Shown here: positions 6,147 through 14,293 of the stretch, in pieces
Position numbering within the stretch: position 1 is the first letter of the stretch
How the letters are laid out: every line of letters begins with the position of its first letter
NCBI GenBank assembly: GCA_964434955.1
Contig: CAYSXI010000091.1
Location: forward strand, 1-19,537
From: JANQLU01 sp964434955
Lineage (GTDB): Bacteria > Planctomycetota > Planctomycetia > Pirellulales > Pirellulaceae
Length of the DNA stretch: 19,537 bases
Direction: 5' to 3'
The notes under the pieces: generated by a model
What the model was told of the DNA's origin: nothing
What the model saw: only the letters and a program-made list of their open reading frames with translations
Database searches by the model: none
Program-made: the position numbers and the translations under genes

Positions 6147-7844
6147 TCACCGTCGAATTTCGCCGAAGGCCGTTCCCTTATCCAGTTTCCAGATTTTCTT
6201 CCGGTCGTTATCGAATCGAACGACCCTCTTTTCGGTCATGATCCAAAGATGCCCTTGTTCATCGATAAGGGCATCTTGAATCGAACCCAGGCCCGACATC
6301 TTCCAGATGATCTCTTTGTCCCGCGTCATTTCGTAAATGCGACCGGTGTTTCCGGTCGTCGCAATCAGAATGTTTCCATTCATTAGTGGTTGAGCGGCAA
6401 GATAGGACTTCTTGTCAGCGGGCAAGCTGTATTCCCAGACGATTTTTCCATCGGGCGTCACTTCGGTGATTCGGCTCCGGGCGGCGATCAAGGTGTTGCC
6501 GCTCGGCAAACGGCTTGCATCGTTCACCCACGATTTGACTTCGTGGCTCCAGATTTCTTTCCGGGTCTTGAGGTCAATTTCAACCACCCGCTTGTTGCTG
6601 CCGGTTGTGATCAAAAGGTTGCCGTTTTGAAGCAGTTGGGTCCCGTTGATATTGGTTGATTTGTTCCAGACCAATTTGCCTTGCGGCGTGATAACTTTTA
6701 GCTCGTTGCCGGAGAAAGAGTGAACGATAAAATTTCCGTTCGGCAGTTTTTCCGCGCCGGAGATTCCTTTCGATTTGACCGTCAAAATCTCTTTCATCGA
6801 ATCGTCGTACTCGACGATTCGTTCATCGTCGAGGACTAGAAGGGTGTGTCCGCCAAGCGATCGATGCGCATAAAGATGTTTGTAAATGGGAATCCGTAAT
6901 TCGATCGATTCAAGGTTCTCTCGAATCCAATCACGACATTCCTTGATCTTCTTCTGCCTCGCTTCACCCTCGGCATAGGGAAGCTGTCCAAACTTTTTCC
7001 CTGTCACACTTCCCAATATTTGAAACGCGAGGTAGGAGCGAGGTTTTTTCTTGTCGGAAAGGAACTCGGCAATCTTTAACAATGCATCGCGCTGTTTGAG
7101 ATCGACAAGCAATCGAGCCGCTGCAAACTGAACATCCAGGTCATCGTCTTTCAGGCGTCGACGAAGATCGGGGATCGACTTTGCCTTGAATTGGCGCGCC
7201 AACGCTTCGATCGAAATCATTCGGAGTTGGACCATGGCCGGATCGTGGGCGCATTGCTTCAAGAACTCAAAGTCATTTTTACTTGCGATTTTCAGAAACG
7301 CCTGCGAGACGTTGTAGCGAACATTGGCATACTGATCGTTGATCAGGAGCAAGCGCAGTTCCGGCAGAAAAGCTTTTGGCGGCGATTCGACGATGTCTCG
7401 GAGCGCAGCAAGAATCAGCCGTATCTCAAGGGGCTTTCGTTCATCGAGGATTTGTTTCCAACGCCAACGAAGTTCGGGGCTTCCATTGCCGACTTCTTCA
7501 GGAAGGGTCGACGGCAACAAGGCAACGAGCATCAACGATTTTTGAGCTCGTTCGCGTTTCGAAAACTCCGGGGACGAAAGATCATTCGCCAATTGCACGA
7601 TCCGCTTCGTCTCCATTTTCTGGTGAGCGTGCAGAGATAAGTACTGGGCGGCAGTAAGATCGTCCAGGCCTTCAACGGGGGTTTCTTTGAGGAAGGACTT
7701 CAGCGCGGAGCGAAAATGGCTTCCGTCCTGAGCGAATCCGAGAGCAGGAACGATCAGCAGAGTCACGAGGGGAATCAACGAGCGCAAAATGCGAAAATGC
7801 AATCTGCTTGTCACTCGATTCCCAACCATCATCGCCCTTGGCAT
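6147..7844 (-). CDS. Secreted protein with HEAT-like repeats and a PQQ/ASST-like beta-propeller
   Basis: A 565-residue exported protein of unknown function. A signal peptide (hydrophobic about 22-38, ending near GFAQDG) is followed by alpha-helical HEAT-like repeats (about 85-300), with recurring segments such as DLRRRLKDDDLDVQFAAARL. The C-terminal half (about 310-565) is a repetitive propeller with blades of the type LPNGNFIV, LLQNGNLLITT, LPSGNTLIAA and MNGNILIATT, each followed by an Ile-Val-Trp strand such as GKLVWNK, KEIWSHE or GKIVWEY. These blades resemble PQQ-like or arylsulfotransferase-type repeats, but no catalytic His/Arg set was recognised, so it may be a binding or scaffold protein. 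Start codons at 7844, 7832 and 7829 are all possible; the last two have AAGGG upstream. It is convergent with the DUF442 gene, with only 37 bp between the stops. Confidence 0.75.
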   Translation of the reverse strand: MPRAMMVGNRVTSRLHFRILRSLIPLVTLLIVPALGFAQDGSHFRSALKSFLKETPVEGLDDLTAAQYLSLHAHQKMETKRIVQLANDLSSPEFSKRERAQKSLMLVALLPSTLPEEVGNGSPELRWRWKQILDERKPLEIRLILAALRDIVESPPKAFLPELRLLLINDQYANVRYNVSQAFLKIASKNDFEFLKQCAHDPAMVQLRMISIEALARQFKAKSIPDLRRRLKDDDLDVQFAAARLLVDLKQRDALLKIAEFLSDKKKPRSYLAFQILGSVTGKKFGQLPYAEGEARQKKIKECRDWIRENLESIELRIPIYKHLYAHRSLGGHTLLVLDDERIVEYDDSMKEILTVKSKGISGAEKLPNGNFIVHSFSGNELKVITPQGKLVWNKSTNINGTQLLQNGNLLITTGSNKRVVEIDLKTRKEIWSHEVKSWVNDASRLPSGNTLIAARSRITEVTPDGKIVWEYSLPADKKSYLAAQPLMNGNILIATTGNTGRIYEMTRDKEIIWKMSGLGSIQDALIDEQGHLWIMTEKRVVRFDNDRKKIWKLDKGTAFGEIRR

Positions 7845-7992
7845 TCTTGAATTGGATTGATGCTGAATCCGCGCAACCTCGCGCGTTCCGTGAAACTATT
7901 ATCGGCATCCAGCAACGAATTCCAATACTTTGCCAGCTCGACGTCCCGGCGATTCTGCCGATTTACTGGCAAATCCAGAGTGCGTCCTCGAG

Positions 7993-9261
7993 CTAGTCGA
8001 TTTGGCATTGCTTGATTCGACGCAAGAGAATCGCCTTTTCGTGAGGCGTGATGGCTTTGCGAACCGCTTCTTCGAAATGTTCTTTTGCCAAATTGACGTC
8101 GCCTTTCAGCCGATACATTTCACCCATCGCCGCAGGCAAAAGATGCGAATGAATAAGCATCGGTTCTCGGCCGACATCCATCAGTTCCGCGATCGCGTTT
8201 TCCGGCCCGTCCCGTTGGCCGATTGCGATGGCGCGATTCAGACGATAAACGGGCGAGGGGCGGATTCGGACGAGTTGATCATAGAGTTGAACGATTGCGT
8301 CCCAGTTCGTGTCTTCGAATCGTTTTGCCCTGCAGTGGTTCATGGCAATCGCTGCTTCCAGGTGATAGCTCGACGGCGTCTCGCATTCCGCTGATCGGGC
8401 AAAGAATTCAAATGCCCGGTTCATCATTCGGCGATCCCATGCCTTCCGATCTTGATCCTCGAGCAAAATCAATTCGCCTTCCTGGCCGATTCGAGATTGA
8501 AAACGGCAAGCGTGGAAAAGCATGAGCGCCAGTAGGGCAAAGCTTTCGTCGCTCTGGCAATTTTGGCTTTCTGTCAAAAGATGGCAGAGGCGTGCGGCTT
8601 CTTCGCAAACATCTTGTCGGATTGCGTGGTCCGTCCCGGAAGAACAATACCCTTCGTTGAACATCAAGTACAACACATTGTGCACGGCATTCAAACGTTC
8701 AAGCAGTTGTTGCCCCTCCGGCAGGTCCAGCGAAACCTGGTTCTGAATTAACGACTGCTTGGCGCGATAGATTCGTTTTCGTGCCGTCTCTTCGGTCAAT
8801 AGGAGACCCCGCGCGATCTCCGTCTCGCTGAAACCACAAATGATTTTCAATGTCAGTGGGATTTTCGAATCGACGGGCAAGGCCGGGTGACAACAGGCAA
8901 ACATCATTCGCAAGACGTCATCGCGAAACTCATGTTGATTCCATTCGAAATCGGATTTTGGATCCGAACCGGGCGATGAAATGTATTCGGAGAGTTCCTC
9001 GGCCTTTTGCTGAAAGGTCTTCTGTCGCCGAATGGCGTCGATCATCTTGTTTCTCGCCACTCGGTAAACCCAACCCGTTGGATTATCCGGAGCTCCCTTG
9101 ATCTTCCAGGATCGCAGCGCGTCAGCGAGCGCGGCCTGTACCGAATCTTCGATCAAGTCAAAATGTTGAACACCAAACTGGCGAACGAAACGCGATACCA
9201 GTTGGCCAAACTGATTCCGAAAGAAATGCTCGACCAGTTGATTCGCTCGCGATTCGGACAT
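7993..9261 (-). CDS. ECF42-type RNA polymerase sigma factor with C-terminal TPR-like domain
   Basis: A 422-residue extracytoplasmic-function sigma factor. Region 2 lies at about 10-75 (DLIEDSVQAALADALRSW, then GWVYRVARNKMIDAIRR). Region 4 lies at about 115-165 and contains LLTEETARKRIYRAKQ. Residues about 185-422 form the long C-terminal extension of this group (DUF6596/TPR-like), including YLMFNEGYCSS, YHLEAAIAMNH and YRLNRAIAIGQRDGP. ECF42 sigma factors have no classical anti-sigma factor and are encoded beside DGPF/YCII proteins, exactly as here. The C-terminal domain is thought to be needed for activity. ATG 9261 is chosen because AAGG lies 7 bases upstream and the family start (MSESRANQ) follows; an ATG at 9294 adds 11 residues without a ribosome site. 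It lies 105 bp downstream of the DGPF gene. Confidence 0.92.
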   Translation of the reverse strand: MSESRANQLVEHFFRNQFGQLVSRFVRQFGVQHFDLIEDSVQAALADALRSWKIKGAPDNPTGWVYRVARNKMIDAIRRQKTFQQKAEELSEYISSPGSDPKSDFEWNQHEFRDDVLRMMFACCHPALPVDSKIPLTLKIICGFSETEIARGLLLTEETARKRIYRAKQSLIQNQVSLDLPEGQQLLERLNAVHNVLYLMFNEGYCSSGTDHAIRQDVCEEAARLCHLLTESQNCQSDESFALLALMLFHACRFQSRIGQEGELILLEDQDRKAWDRRMMNRAFEFFARSAECETPSSYHLEAAIAMNHCRAKRFEDTNWDAIVQLYDQLVRIRPSPVYRLNRAIAIGQRDGPENAIAELMDVGREPMLIHSHLLPAAMGEMYRLKGDVNLAKEHFEEAVRKAITPHEKAILLRRIKQCQID

Positions 9262-9366
9262 GCGAAAACCTTGGAGGCTGACACGGAAATTCATCAGGAT
9301 GCCCGCGGACGGCTCGGTACTGTCACAACGAAAATTGCCGACGCGCGGGCCACAGAATGAGAGGGA

Positions 9367-9729
9367 CTAGGATTCTTTCGAACCGAAGCCCGCGAGTTCA
9401 CGAATTTCAACCGAACCGGTTGGCGAATCGGTTGCCGGGCAAGCTTTCGCAATTTCGCAGGCAGCATCAAAATCATCGGTTTCGATGATCGAGTATCCAC
9501 CCACAATTTCTTTTGACTCCGCGAACGGTCCGTCCGATACCAGCTTCTCCTCGTTTACCACTTTGCCTTCGACTTGAAGTGCATCGCCCGGATCCACCAT
9601 CCAGCCCGCTTCGAATCCTTTACCAATCCATTGGCTCCAGGATTCCAGAACGGATTGCATTTGTTCGGGTGAAAGTTCCTTTTCCTGGACTTCGGCTGAA
9701 TTGCGATAAATGAACAAGTATTTTGCCAT
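9367..9729 (-). CDS. YCII-related DGPF-domain protein, partner of the ECF42 sigma factor
   Basis: A 120-residue cytoplasmic protein of the YCII/DGPF family (dimeric alpha-beta barrel fold). It shows the N-terminal strand MAKYLFIYRN and the name-giving motif SDGPFAESKEIVGGYSI at 65-81, at full family length. DGPF proteins are the standard gene neighbours and proposed targets of ECF42 sigma factors; their biochemical activity is not established. This one is first in a two-gene unit with the sigma factor, so it may be part of the signal or the output. The start is ATG 9729, with AAGGAAA about 10 bases upstream. Confidence 0.9.
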   Translation of the reverse strand: MAKYLFIYRNSAEVQEKELSPEQMQSVLESWSQWIGKGFEAGWMVDPGDALQVEGKVVNEEKLVSDGPFAESKEIVGGYSIIETDDFDAACEIAKACPATDSPTGSVEIRELAGFGSKES

Positions 9730-9804
9730 GACTGATTTCCTTCATGCTAACAAAGATGTTCCGTTTCAAGCTCAATTTGGCTTGTTTCACAAGGTTGACG
9801 AATG

Positions 9805-9830
9805 GACGTCTTTGATTGGGACATTCGACT
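9805..9830 (-). promoter_or_regulatory. Candidate ECF-type promoter of the DGPF-sigma unit
   Basis: On the minus strand AGTCGA (9830-9825) is followed after 16 bp by CGTC (9808-9805), about 75 bp before the DGPF start. This is close to the TGTCGA/CGTC type of box reported for ECF42-like sigma factors, as I recall it. One mismatch and the short boxes make it tentative. If real, it would allow autoregulation. Confidence 0.3.
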
Positions 9831-9863
9831 TCCGGTTTTTCAAAAATATTTTTTTGTGGCGAA

Positions 9864-10193
9864 TCATTTGGGGGGTAATGTCCCAACGTATTCGAGAGCC
9901 AGATCAAGAATGGCCCGCCGAATCCTGGCCGACTTCAATGCGTCCACACTCACATCAACCATCCCGCCCATTTTGCGGCCGGTGAAAGACAATGGATCGA
10001 TCCCGTCGAGTTTCAACGCTTGGGCTTCGTTTTCTTTTCCGATACGCGCCATGCCGCCATCTTTGTGAACACCACACAACATGTTTCCTTGCAAAAGAAA
10101 ACATAGTCCGCCAAACATTTTCTTTTCCGTGATCCCATCCAGCTTGCTCAGTGACTTGCGCATGATTGCTGCAAGATTTTCGTCATATGCCAT
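9864..10193 (-). CDS. TfoX/Sxy N-terminal-domain protein, stand-alone
   Basis: A 109-residue protein consisting only of the TfoX N-terminal domain, with the signature KKMFGGLCFLLQGNMLCGV at about 25-43 and MGGMVDVSVDAL near the C-terminus. Full-length TfoX/Sxy regulators of competence have a second helical domain that is missing here. Such short proteins are common and are often found near ECF sigma factors and DGPF or glyoxalase-fold genes; their function is unknown. The start is ATG 10193; an in-frame TTG at 10199 would add two residues and no clear Shine-Dalgarno is visible. It reads in the same direction as the DGPF-sigma unit, with a 134-bp gap, so it probably has its own promoter. Confidence 0.85.
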   Translation of the reverse strand: MAYDENLAAIMRKSLSKLDGITEKKMFGGLCFLLQGNMLCGVHKDGGMARIGKENEAQALKLDGIDPLSFTGRKMGGMVDVSVDALKSARIRRAILDLALEYVGTLPPK

Positions 10194-10307
10194 CGTCAAA
10201 CCATACTACAAATTTGTCACTCGAATGCTTGTGAATTCAATTGTCGGACCTATTATGACATCTTGAGAATTGAGCAGAGCATTCATGTTCAAAAACGGGA
10301 GAACTTT

Positions 10308-11378
10308 ATGAAAAGCAAATTACTTGCTGCCTTGCTTGCAGCCATTTGCCTGATCGGCAATGTCGATTTGGCCCAAGCCCAGGACGCGAAGAATTCGAAG
10401 AAACTGAAGATTTTCATCCTCGCCGGCCAATCCAACATGGAAGGCAAGGGCAGCGTCTATACGATGAGTCATCAGTTGACCGTGCCCGAGAAAAAAAGCC
10501 GTTTCGCCCACCTCAAGAAAGGGGATCAGTGGATTGAACGCGATGATGTTCAAATTCATTACCTGGGTGGCGCCGGTCGACGAACCGGGAAGCTGACGAT
10601 CGGATACGGAACGGCTCGAAAGGATGACAAGCGACTGTTTGGTCCGGAACTGGGGTTCGGTTGGGTCGTCGGAGATCACTATGACCAGGATGTGTTGATC
10701 ATCAAAACGGCATGGGGCGGCAAATCCATTGATCGTGACTTTCGGCCCCCCAGTCGCGGCTACCCGGAGTCGATCAACGAGATGTTGGAAAAAGGCAAAA
10801 AGCGAAATCCGAACTTGACGATGGACGAGATCAAGAAATCGTATGGCCATTTCTATCGTCAAATGATTGAGGAAGTCAAACAAGTTACGGGCGATCTGAA
10901 AACCTACGCACCAAACTACCAGGGCCAAGGATATGAGATTGCCGGCTTTGTTTGGTTTCAAGGCTTCAATGATCAGTTCGGGCCCACCTCGGTTGAAGAC
11001 TACGAGGACAACATGGTGGCTTTCATCAAGGACGTTCGCAAAGACCTTGGCGTTAAGGACCTGCCATTCGTCATTGGCGCCATGGGCCATGGTGGAAAAA
11101 ACCAAAAGGGCAAAGCCAAGCAAATCGCAGATGCGCAAGTCGCAGCATCAAAGCATTCGGAATTCAACGGCACGGTTCATACGATTCGGACGGCACAGTA
11201 CTGGGACGAGGAAGCACAAGCCGCTTTCGAAAAGTATTGGGTCGACCGAAAAAATCGCGATGTCAAAAAATGGCAGGAGTTTGGCAATGACCGACCCTAT
11301 CACTACCTTGGCTCTCCCGTGTTCTTTTACACGGTCGGCAAAGAGTTTGGCGACGCGATGATCAAGCTCGACAAATAG
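10308..11378 (+). CDS. Exported sialate O-acetylesterase-like (SASA/DUF303, SGNH-fold) carbohydrate esterase
   Basis: A 356-residue protein with a signal peptide (hydrophobic 4-18, ending near AQAQD at 22-26) and a SASA domain. Block I is FILAGQSNMEGKG at 36-48, with the nucleophile Ser42. Other blocks are TAWGGKSI at 134-141, WFQGFNDQ at 216-223 (usual form WxQGExD, here Glu replaced by Phe) and PYHYLGSPVFF at 330-340, with His332 as candidate catalytic His. The family removes acetyl groups from sialic acid or plant and algal polysaccharides. Planctomycetes carry many copies, often beside sulfatases, as here. The start is ATG 10308 with GGGAG about 8 bases upstream. It is followed by a strong terminator and is convergent with the sulfatase. 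Esterase activity is likely but the sugar substrate is unknown. Confidence 0.88.
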   Translation: MKSKLLAALLAAICLIGNVDLAQAQDAKNSKKLKIFILAGQSNMEGKGSVYTMSHQLTVPEKKSRFAHLKKGDQWIERDDVQIHYLGGAGRRTGKLTIGYGTARKDDKRLFGPELGFGWVVGDHYDQDVLIIKTAWGGKSIDRDFRPPSRGYPESINEMLEKGKKRNPNLTMDEIKKSYGHFYRQMIEEVKQVTGDLKTYAPNYQGQGYEIAGFVWFQGFNDQFGPTSVEDYEDNMVAFIKDVRKDLGVKDLPFVIGAMGHGGKNQKGKAKQIADAQVAASKHSEFNGTVHTIRTAQYWDEEAQAAFEKYWVDRKNRDVKKWQEFGNDRPYHYLGSPVFFYTVGKEFGDAMIKLDK

Positions 11379-11439
11379 ACGTTCTCGCGAAGTATCGCCC
11401 GAACGACCTGCGATGTCGAAATAACGAAAGGTAATCTCG

Positions 11440-11473
11440 AAGCCCGGCGTTAACGCTGGGCTTTTTTCTTTTT
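11440..11473 (+). terminator. Strong intrinsic terminator of the esterase gene
   Basis: AAGCCCGGCGTT (11440-11451) pairs with AACGCTGGGCTT (11452-11463) with only one G-T wobble, and a run of T with one C follows (11462-11473). This is a textbook rho-independent terminator for the plus-strand esterase gene. It overlaps the stop codon of the convergent sulfatase gene at 11450-11452. Confidence 0.88.
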
Positions 11474-12943
11474 CGACTTGGGCGATTTCGGTTTGGGCAT
11501 TTGTAAACCAAATTTTTTCATTCGCATCTCCAACTCATTCCGCATTGCGGCTTTCGTTTTCGCATGCGTTTCCAAATTGGCAAGGTTGTGAATCTGTTTG
11601 ACATCTTTGTTCATGTCGTACAGTTCCTCTTCGCCGCTCGGATATCGCATGTAAGCCCAATCGCGTGTTCGCCAGGATACGCCTCGCGTGAATGAAATCG
11701 CGCCGGATTTCACTTTCGCCTCGGAATTCTTCAAAACAGGTACCAGGCTAACTCCTTGGACCGATTTGGGCACTTCAAGTCCAACCAGGTCGCTGGCCGT
11801 TGGAAAGATATCGACCATCTCCACGATCGACTTGCTTCGGCCTGCCTTCATGCCGGGGGTCGAAATGATCAACGGAACGCGCGTGACTTCCTCGTGCAAG
11901 CTCACCTTTTGCCAAAACCCGTGCTCTCCCAAATGGTAGCCGTGATCGCTGGTAAAAATAATCGCGGTCGATTCTCGCAGCCCTTTCTTGTCCAGGTGAT
12001 CAAGGATTCGGCCGACCTGTTCATCCATGAATGTCACGGAAGCATAGTATGCCTGCCACATTCTCTTCTGGTTGTCCGGGAATTCGCCAATCTTGTTGTT
12101 CCCGTTGTGAATTCCCGTGTGGCCTTGTCTGGGAATGTCATCTCGGTCGTTCAAGACCTGTTTCGGCATTGGCATTTTTTGCCAGGGATAAGGTTTGAAA
12201 TACTGTTCCGGGGCGACCATCGGGTAGTGGGGGCGAACCAGTCCAACCGCCAAAAAGAAAGGTTTGTCCCCGTGCTTGTCCAATAGCTCAATGGCCTTGG
12301 TTGCCGATTTGTGATCTGGTTGATCCGATCCATCCCCTTCGTAACGGACGGTGACAAACATGCGATGAGGCATGGCGGTGGACTGTCGGCCTTCGATTTC
12401 CGTCTTGAATTCATTGAGGTTCAGGCAGGCATAGTTGCCCGGTGTCAAACACTCCTTCCCAGCGGAGTTGAACTTCTCGGTCCAGGATTCGGGGATGTCC
12501 TTGCCGTCGGTGCCGGCTTCGATGTCGCCGGGGACTCGCATGTGATAGATCTTGCCGACGCGGGCTGAGTAAAACCCATTCTCCTTGAGATGCTGGCCAA
12601 GGTTTGTCTGGGCCCTGCCCTTGTATCGGCTAAACATAAAAGAAGTTCGCGAAGGAGCGCACCAGGTTCCCTGGCAGTAAGCTCGCTCAAAAAGCATGCC
12701 CGATTTGGCGAGGCGGTCGATGTTCGGAGTCTTACAAAACTTGTCGCCGTAACAACCGAGCACATCCGCTTTCAGGTCATCGGAGACGATGAACAAAACG
12801 TTTTTGATTTTTGTGTCGGGCGCTTGAGCTGCGGGCGCTTGAGCTGCGGAATCGAGCGATACAAGGCTGGCCAGCAGCAGGAAAAAGGACAAACAAAATC
12901 CAAGCGAAGTAAGCAATTGGATTGGCGATGAATCAACTTTCAT
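11450..12943 (-). CDS. Exported Cys-type sulfatase, iduronate-2-sulfatase-like
   Basis: A 497-residue type I sulfatase. A long signal peptide (hydrophobic about 8-32) is followed by an AQAPAAQAPD spacer and the alkaline-phosphatase-superfamily fold. FIVSDDLKADVLGCYGD at 51-67 supplies metal-binding Asp55 and Asp56. The core motif CAPSR at 95-99 means Cys95 would be converted to formylglycine. TSDHGYHLGEHGFWQK supplies the later metal-binding Asp/His and HEEVTRVPLII follows. The TPNIDRLA and GKIYHMR segments resemble iduronate-2-sulfatase (S1_7-type) members that planctomycetes use on sulfated polysaccharides. The maturation enzyme is not in this window. ATG 12943 is chosen because GAGAG precedes it and a signal peptide begins there; a longer frame to 13051 would overlap the divergent VOC gene. 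The C-terminus is a basic tail, KSKKKKAQR. Confidence 0.93.
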   Translation of the reverse strand: MKVDSSPIQLLTSLGFCLSFFLLLASLVSLDSAAQAPAAQAPDTKIKNVLFIVSDDLKADVLGCYGDKFCKTPNIDRLAKSGMLFERAYCQGTWCAPSRTSFMFSRYKGRAQTNLGQHLKENGFYSARVGKIYHMRVPGDIEAGTDGKDIPESWTEKFNSAGKECLTPGNYACLNLNEFKTEIEGRQSTAMPHRMFVTVRYEGDGSDQPDHKSATKAIELLDKHGDKPFFLAVGLVRPHYPMVAPEQYFKPYPWQKMPMPKQVLNDRDDIPRQGHTGIHNGNNKIGEFPDNQKRMWQAYYASVTFMDEQVGRILDHLDKKGLRESTAIIFTSDHGYHLGEHGFWQKVSLHEEVTRVPLIISTPGMKAGRSKSIVEMVDIFPTASDLVGLEVPKSVQGVSLVPVLKNSEAKVKSGAISFTRGVSWRTRDWAYMRYPSGEEELYDMNKDVKQIHNLANLETHAKTKAAMRNELEMRMKKFGLQMPKPKSPKSKKKKAQR

Positions 12944-13042
12944 GGATCTCTCAGTTGGTTCCGATAGGCTCGGCGATTCGGCATAATGAAACGATATCCA
13001 TCTTAGCGAAAGCAGCATCCTTTTTATTGTGGAGAATTTGTC

Positions 13043-13453
13043 GTGAGTCAAAATTTATCACGACTTCAAGGTTTGCGAACCGTTGTGTATTACGTCGAGG
13101 ACCTTTTCAGCGCCCGGGATTGGTATGAGAGCTGGCTTGGCATCAAGCCATATTTTGATGAGCCTTTCTACGTGGGCTTCAATGTCGGAGGATTCGAATT
13201 GGGGCTTCATCCGGCTCATGAAGCAGGGCACGACGACCGTCGCGCAGGAAGTGTCGCTTATTGGGGCGTCGAAAATATTGAAGACACCGTTGTCCAGCTG
13301 AAGCAATTGGGCGCGTCGACGCTTAAGGACATCGAAAACGTTGGAGGCAGGATCCGAGTCGCCGAATGTCAGGATCCATTCGGAAACGTGATTGGAGTAA
13401 TCGAAAATCCGGATTTCCCAAACACCATTCCGAACGAGCGGGCCGGGTCATGA
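13043..13453 (+). CDS. VOC-superfamily (glyoxalase-fold) protein
   Basis: A 136-residue single-repeat-pair VOC protein. It begins with the strand LRTVVYYVEDLFSARDWYESWLG typical of glyoxalase/bleomycin-resistance proteins (quoted in two parts: LRTVVYYVEDL and FSARDWYESWLG, residues 11-33). It ends with DPFGNVIGVIENP at about 111-123, whose Glu is the usual metal ligand. The stretch ELGLHPAHEAGH supplies further possible ligands. The start is GTG 13043 with GGAG eight bases upstream. It is the first gene of a tight operon: its TGA overlaps the ATG of the methyltransferase (ATGA at 13450-13453). Members act as lyases, isomerases, dioxygenases or drug-binding proteins, and the substrate cannot be told here. 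Confidence 0.88.
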   Translation: MSQNLSRLQGLRTVVYYVEDLFSARDWYESWLGIKPYFDEPFYVGFNVGGFELGLHPAHEAGHDDRRAGSVAYWGVENIEDTVVQLKQLGASTLKDIENVGGRIRVAECQDPFGNVIGVIENPDFPNTIPNERAGS

Positions 13454-14280
13454 GCGAGTCGTACATACACGGTTTTTCTCGCGAAGAGCAAAAGCGGCTT
13501 TCTCGAATGCAGGATATCCTCAACGAAAGGCATCTTGAGTCGATTCCGCTGTCGGGGGTCAACCGGTTTTTGGACGTCGGCTCCGGGCTTGGGCAGATGA
13601 CCCGCATGATCGCGTCCAATTTGCATCCGGGAAGTTGTTCCGTTGCAGTCGAACGCAGCGAAGAGCAGCGGCAACAAGCCGTGAGTTTGGCCGCTTCAGA
13701 ATCGCAAGCCGATCTGGTTGATTATCGAATCGGCGACGCAACGGATCTCCCGCTCGAATCGGTTGAATGGGGCTCGTTTGATCTCGTGCACACGCGATTC
13801 TTGCTGGAGCATGTGTCAGATCCGCAAGCCGTCGTCATGCAAATGTGTGAGGCAGTGCGGCCCGGAGGGAAAATATTCCTGATGGATGATGACCATGAGT
13901 TATTGCGCGTTTGGCCTGAATGCCGAGAACTGGAGTCACTATGGACAACGTATTGGAAATCCTATCAGGACATTGGTTGCGATCCACTTGTCGGTCGAAA
14001 ACTGGCTGAGTTACTCAAGTCGGCCGGAGCGGAGATTCTATCGACCGGTTCGATCCATTATGGTGCTTCGAAAGACGAACCTCTCTTTGATCTGGTCGTT
14101 GACAACTTAATCGGTGTCATCGCCGGAACGGCTGACTCGTTGATTGCCGCGGGAAAGATTGCCAAACTCGAGTATGAAAACAGCTTGTCGGCCATCGGAA
14201 GCTGGCGAGAAATTGATTCCGCCACCGTTTGGTATTCGCTGCCATTTGCCATTGGTGTTAAACCTGACCTCAGCTCTTAG
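13450..14280 (+). CDS. Class I SAM-dependent methyltransferase
   Basis: A 276-residue cytoplasmic methyltransferase. SAM-binding motif I is FLDVGSGLGQM at 40-50. An acidic residue at the end of strand 2 (VAVER), then GDATDLP, FDLVHTRFLLEHV and AVRPGGKIFLMDDD complete the Rossmann methyltransferase pattern of the Methyltransf_11/25 group. The C-terminal third (about 190-276) is a helical substrate-binding lid. The start at 13450 overlaps the VOC stop by the ATGA arrangement. The frame is open upstream, but that part runs inside the VOC gene and is not coding. The substrate is unknown; coupling to VOC and GNAT genes suggests small-molecule modification or detoxification. Confidence 0.9.
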   Translation: MSESYIHGFSREEQKRLSRMQDILNERHLESIPLSGVNRFLDVGSGLGQMTRMIASNLHPGSCSVAVERSEEQRQQAVSLAASESQADLVDYRIGDATDLPLESVEWGSFDLVHTRFLLEHVSDPQAVVMQMCEAVRPGGKIFLMDDDHELLRVWPECRELESLWTTYWKSYQDIGCDPLVGRKLAELLKSAGAEILSTGSIHYGASKDEPLFDLVVDNLIGVIAGTADSLIAAGKIAKLEYENSLSAIGSWREIDSATVWYSLPFAIGVKPDLSS

Positions 14281-14293
14281 AGAACGTACGCCC

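Noticed and set aside
9262..9294. Longer start of the ECF sigma factor
   Set aside because: No ribosome site upstream, and family members begin at the later Met.
10320..11138. Minus-strand open frame of 272 codons
   Set aside because: Antisense to the SASA esterase gene; a codon-bias shadow.
12821..12849. Tandem 15-bp repeat CGCTTGAGCTGCGGG
   Set aside because: It only encodes the AQAPA/AQAPD spacer after the sulfatase signal peptide; ordinary slippage repeat.
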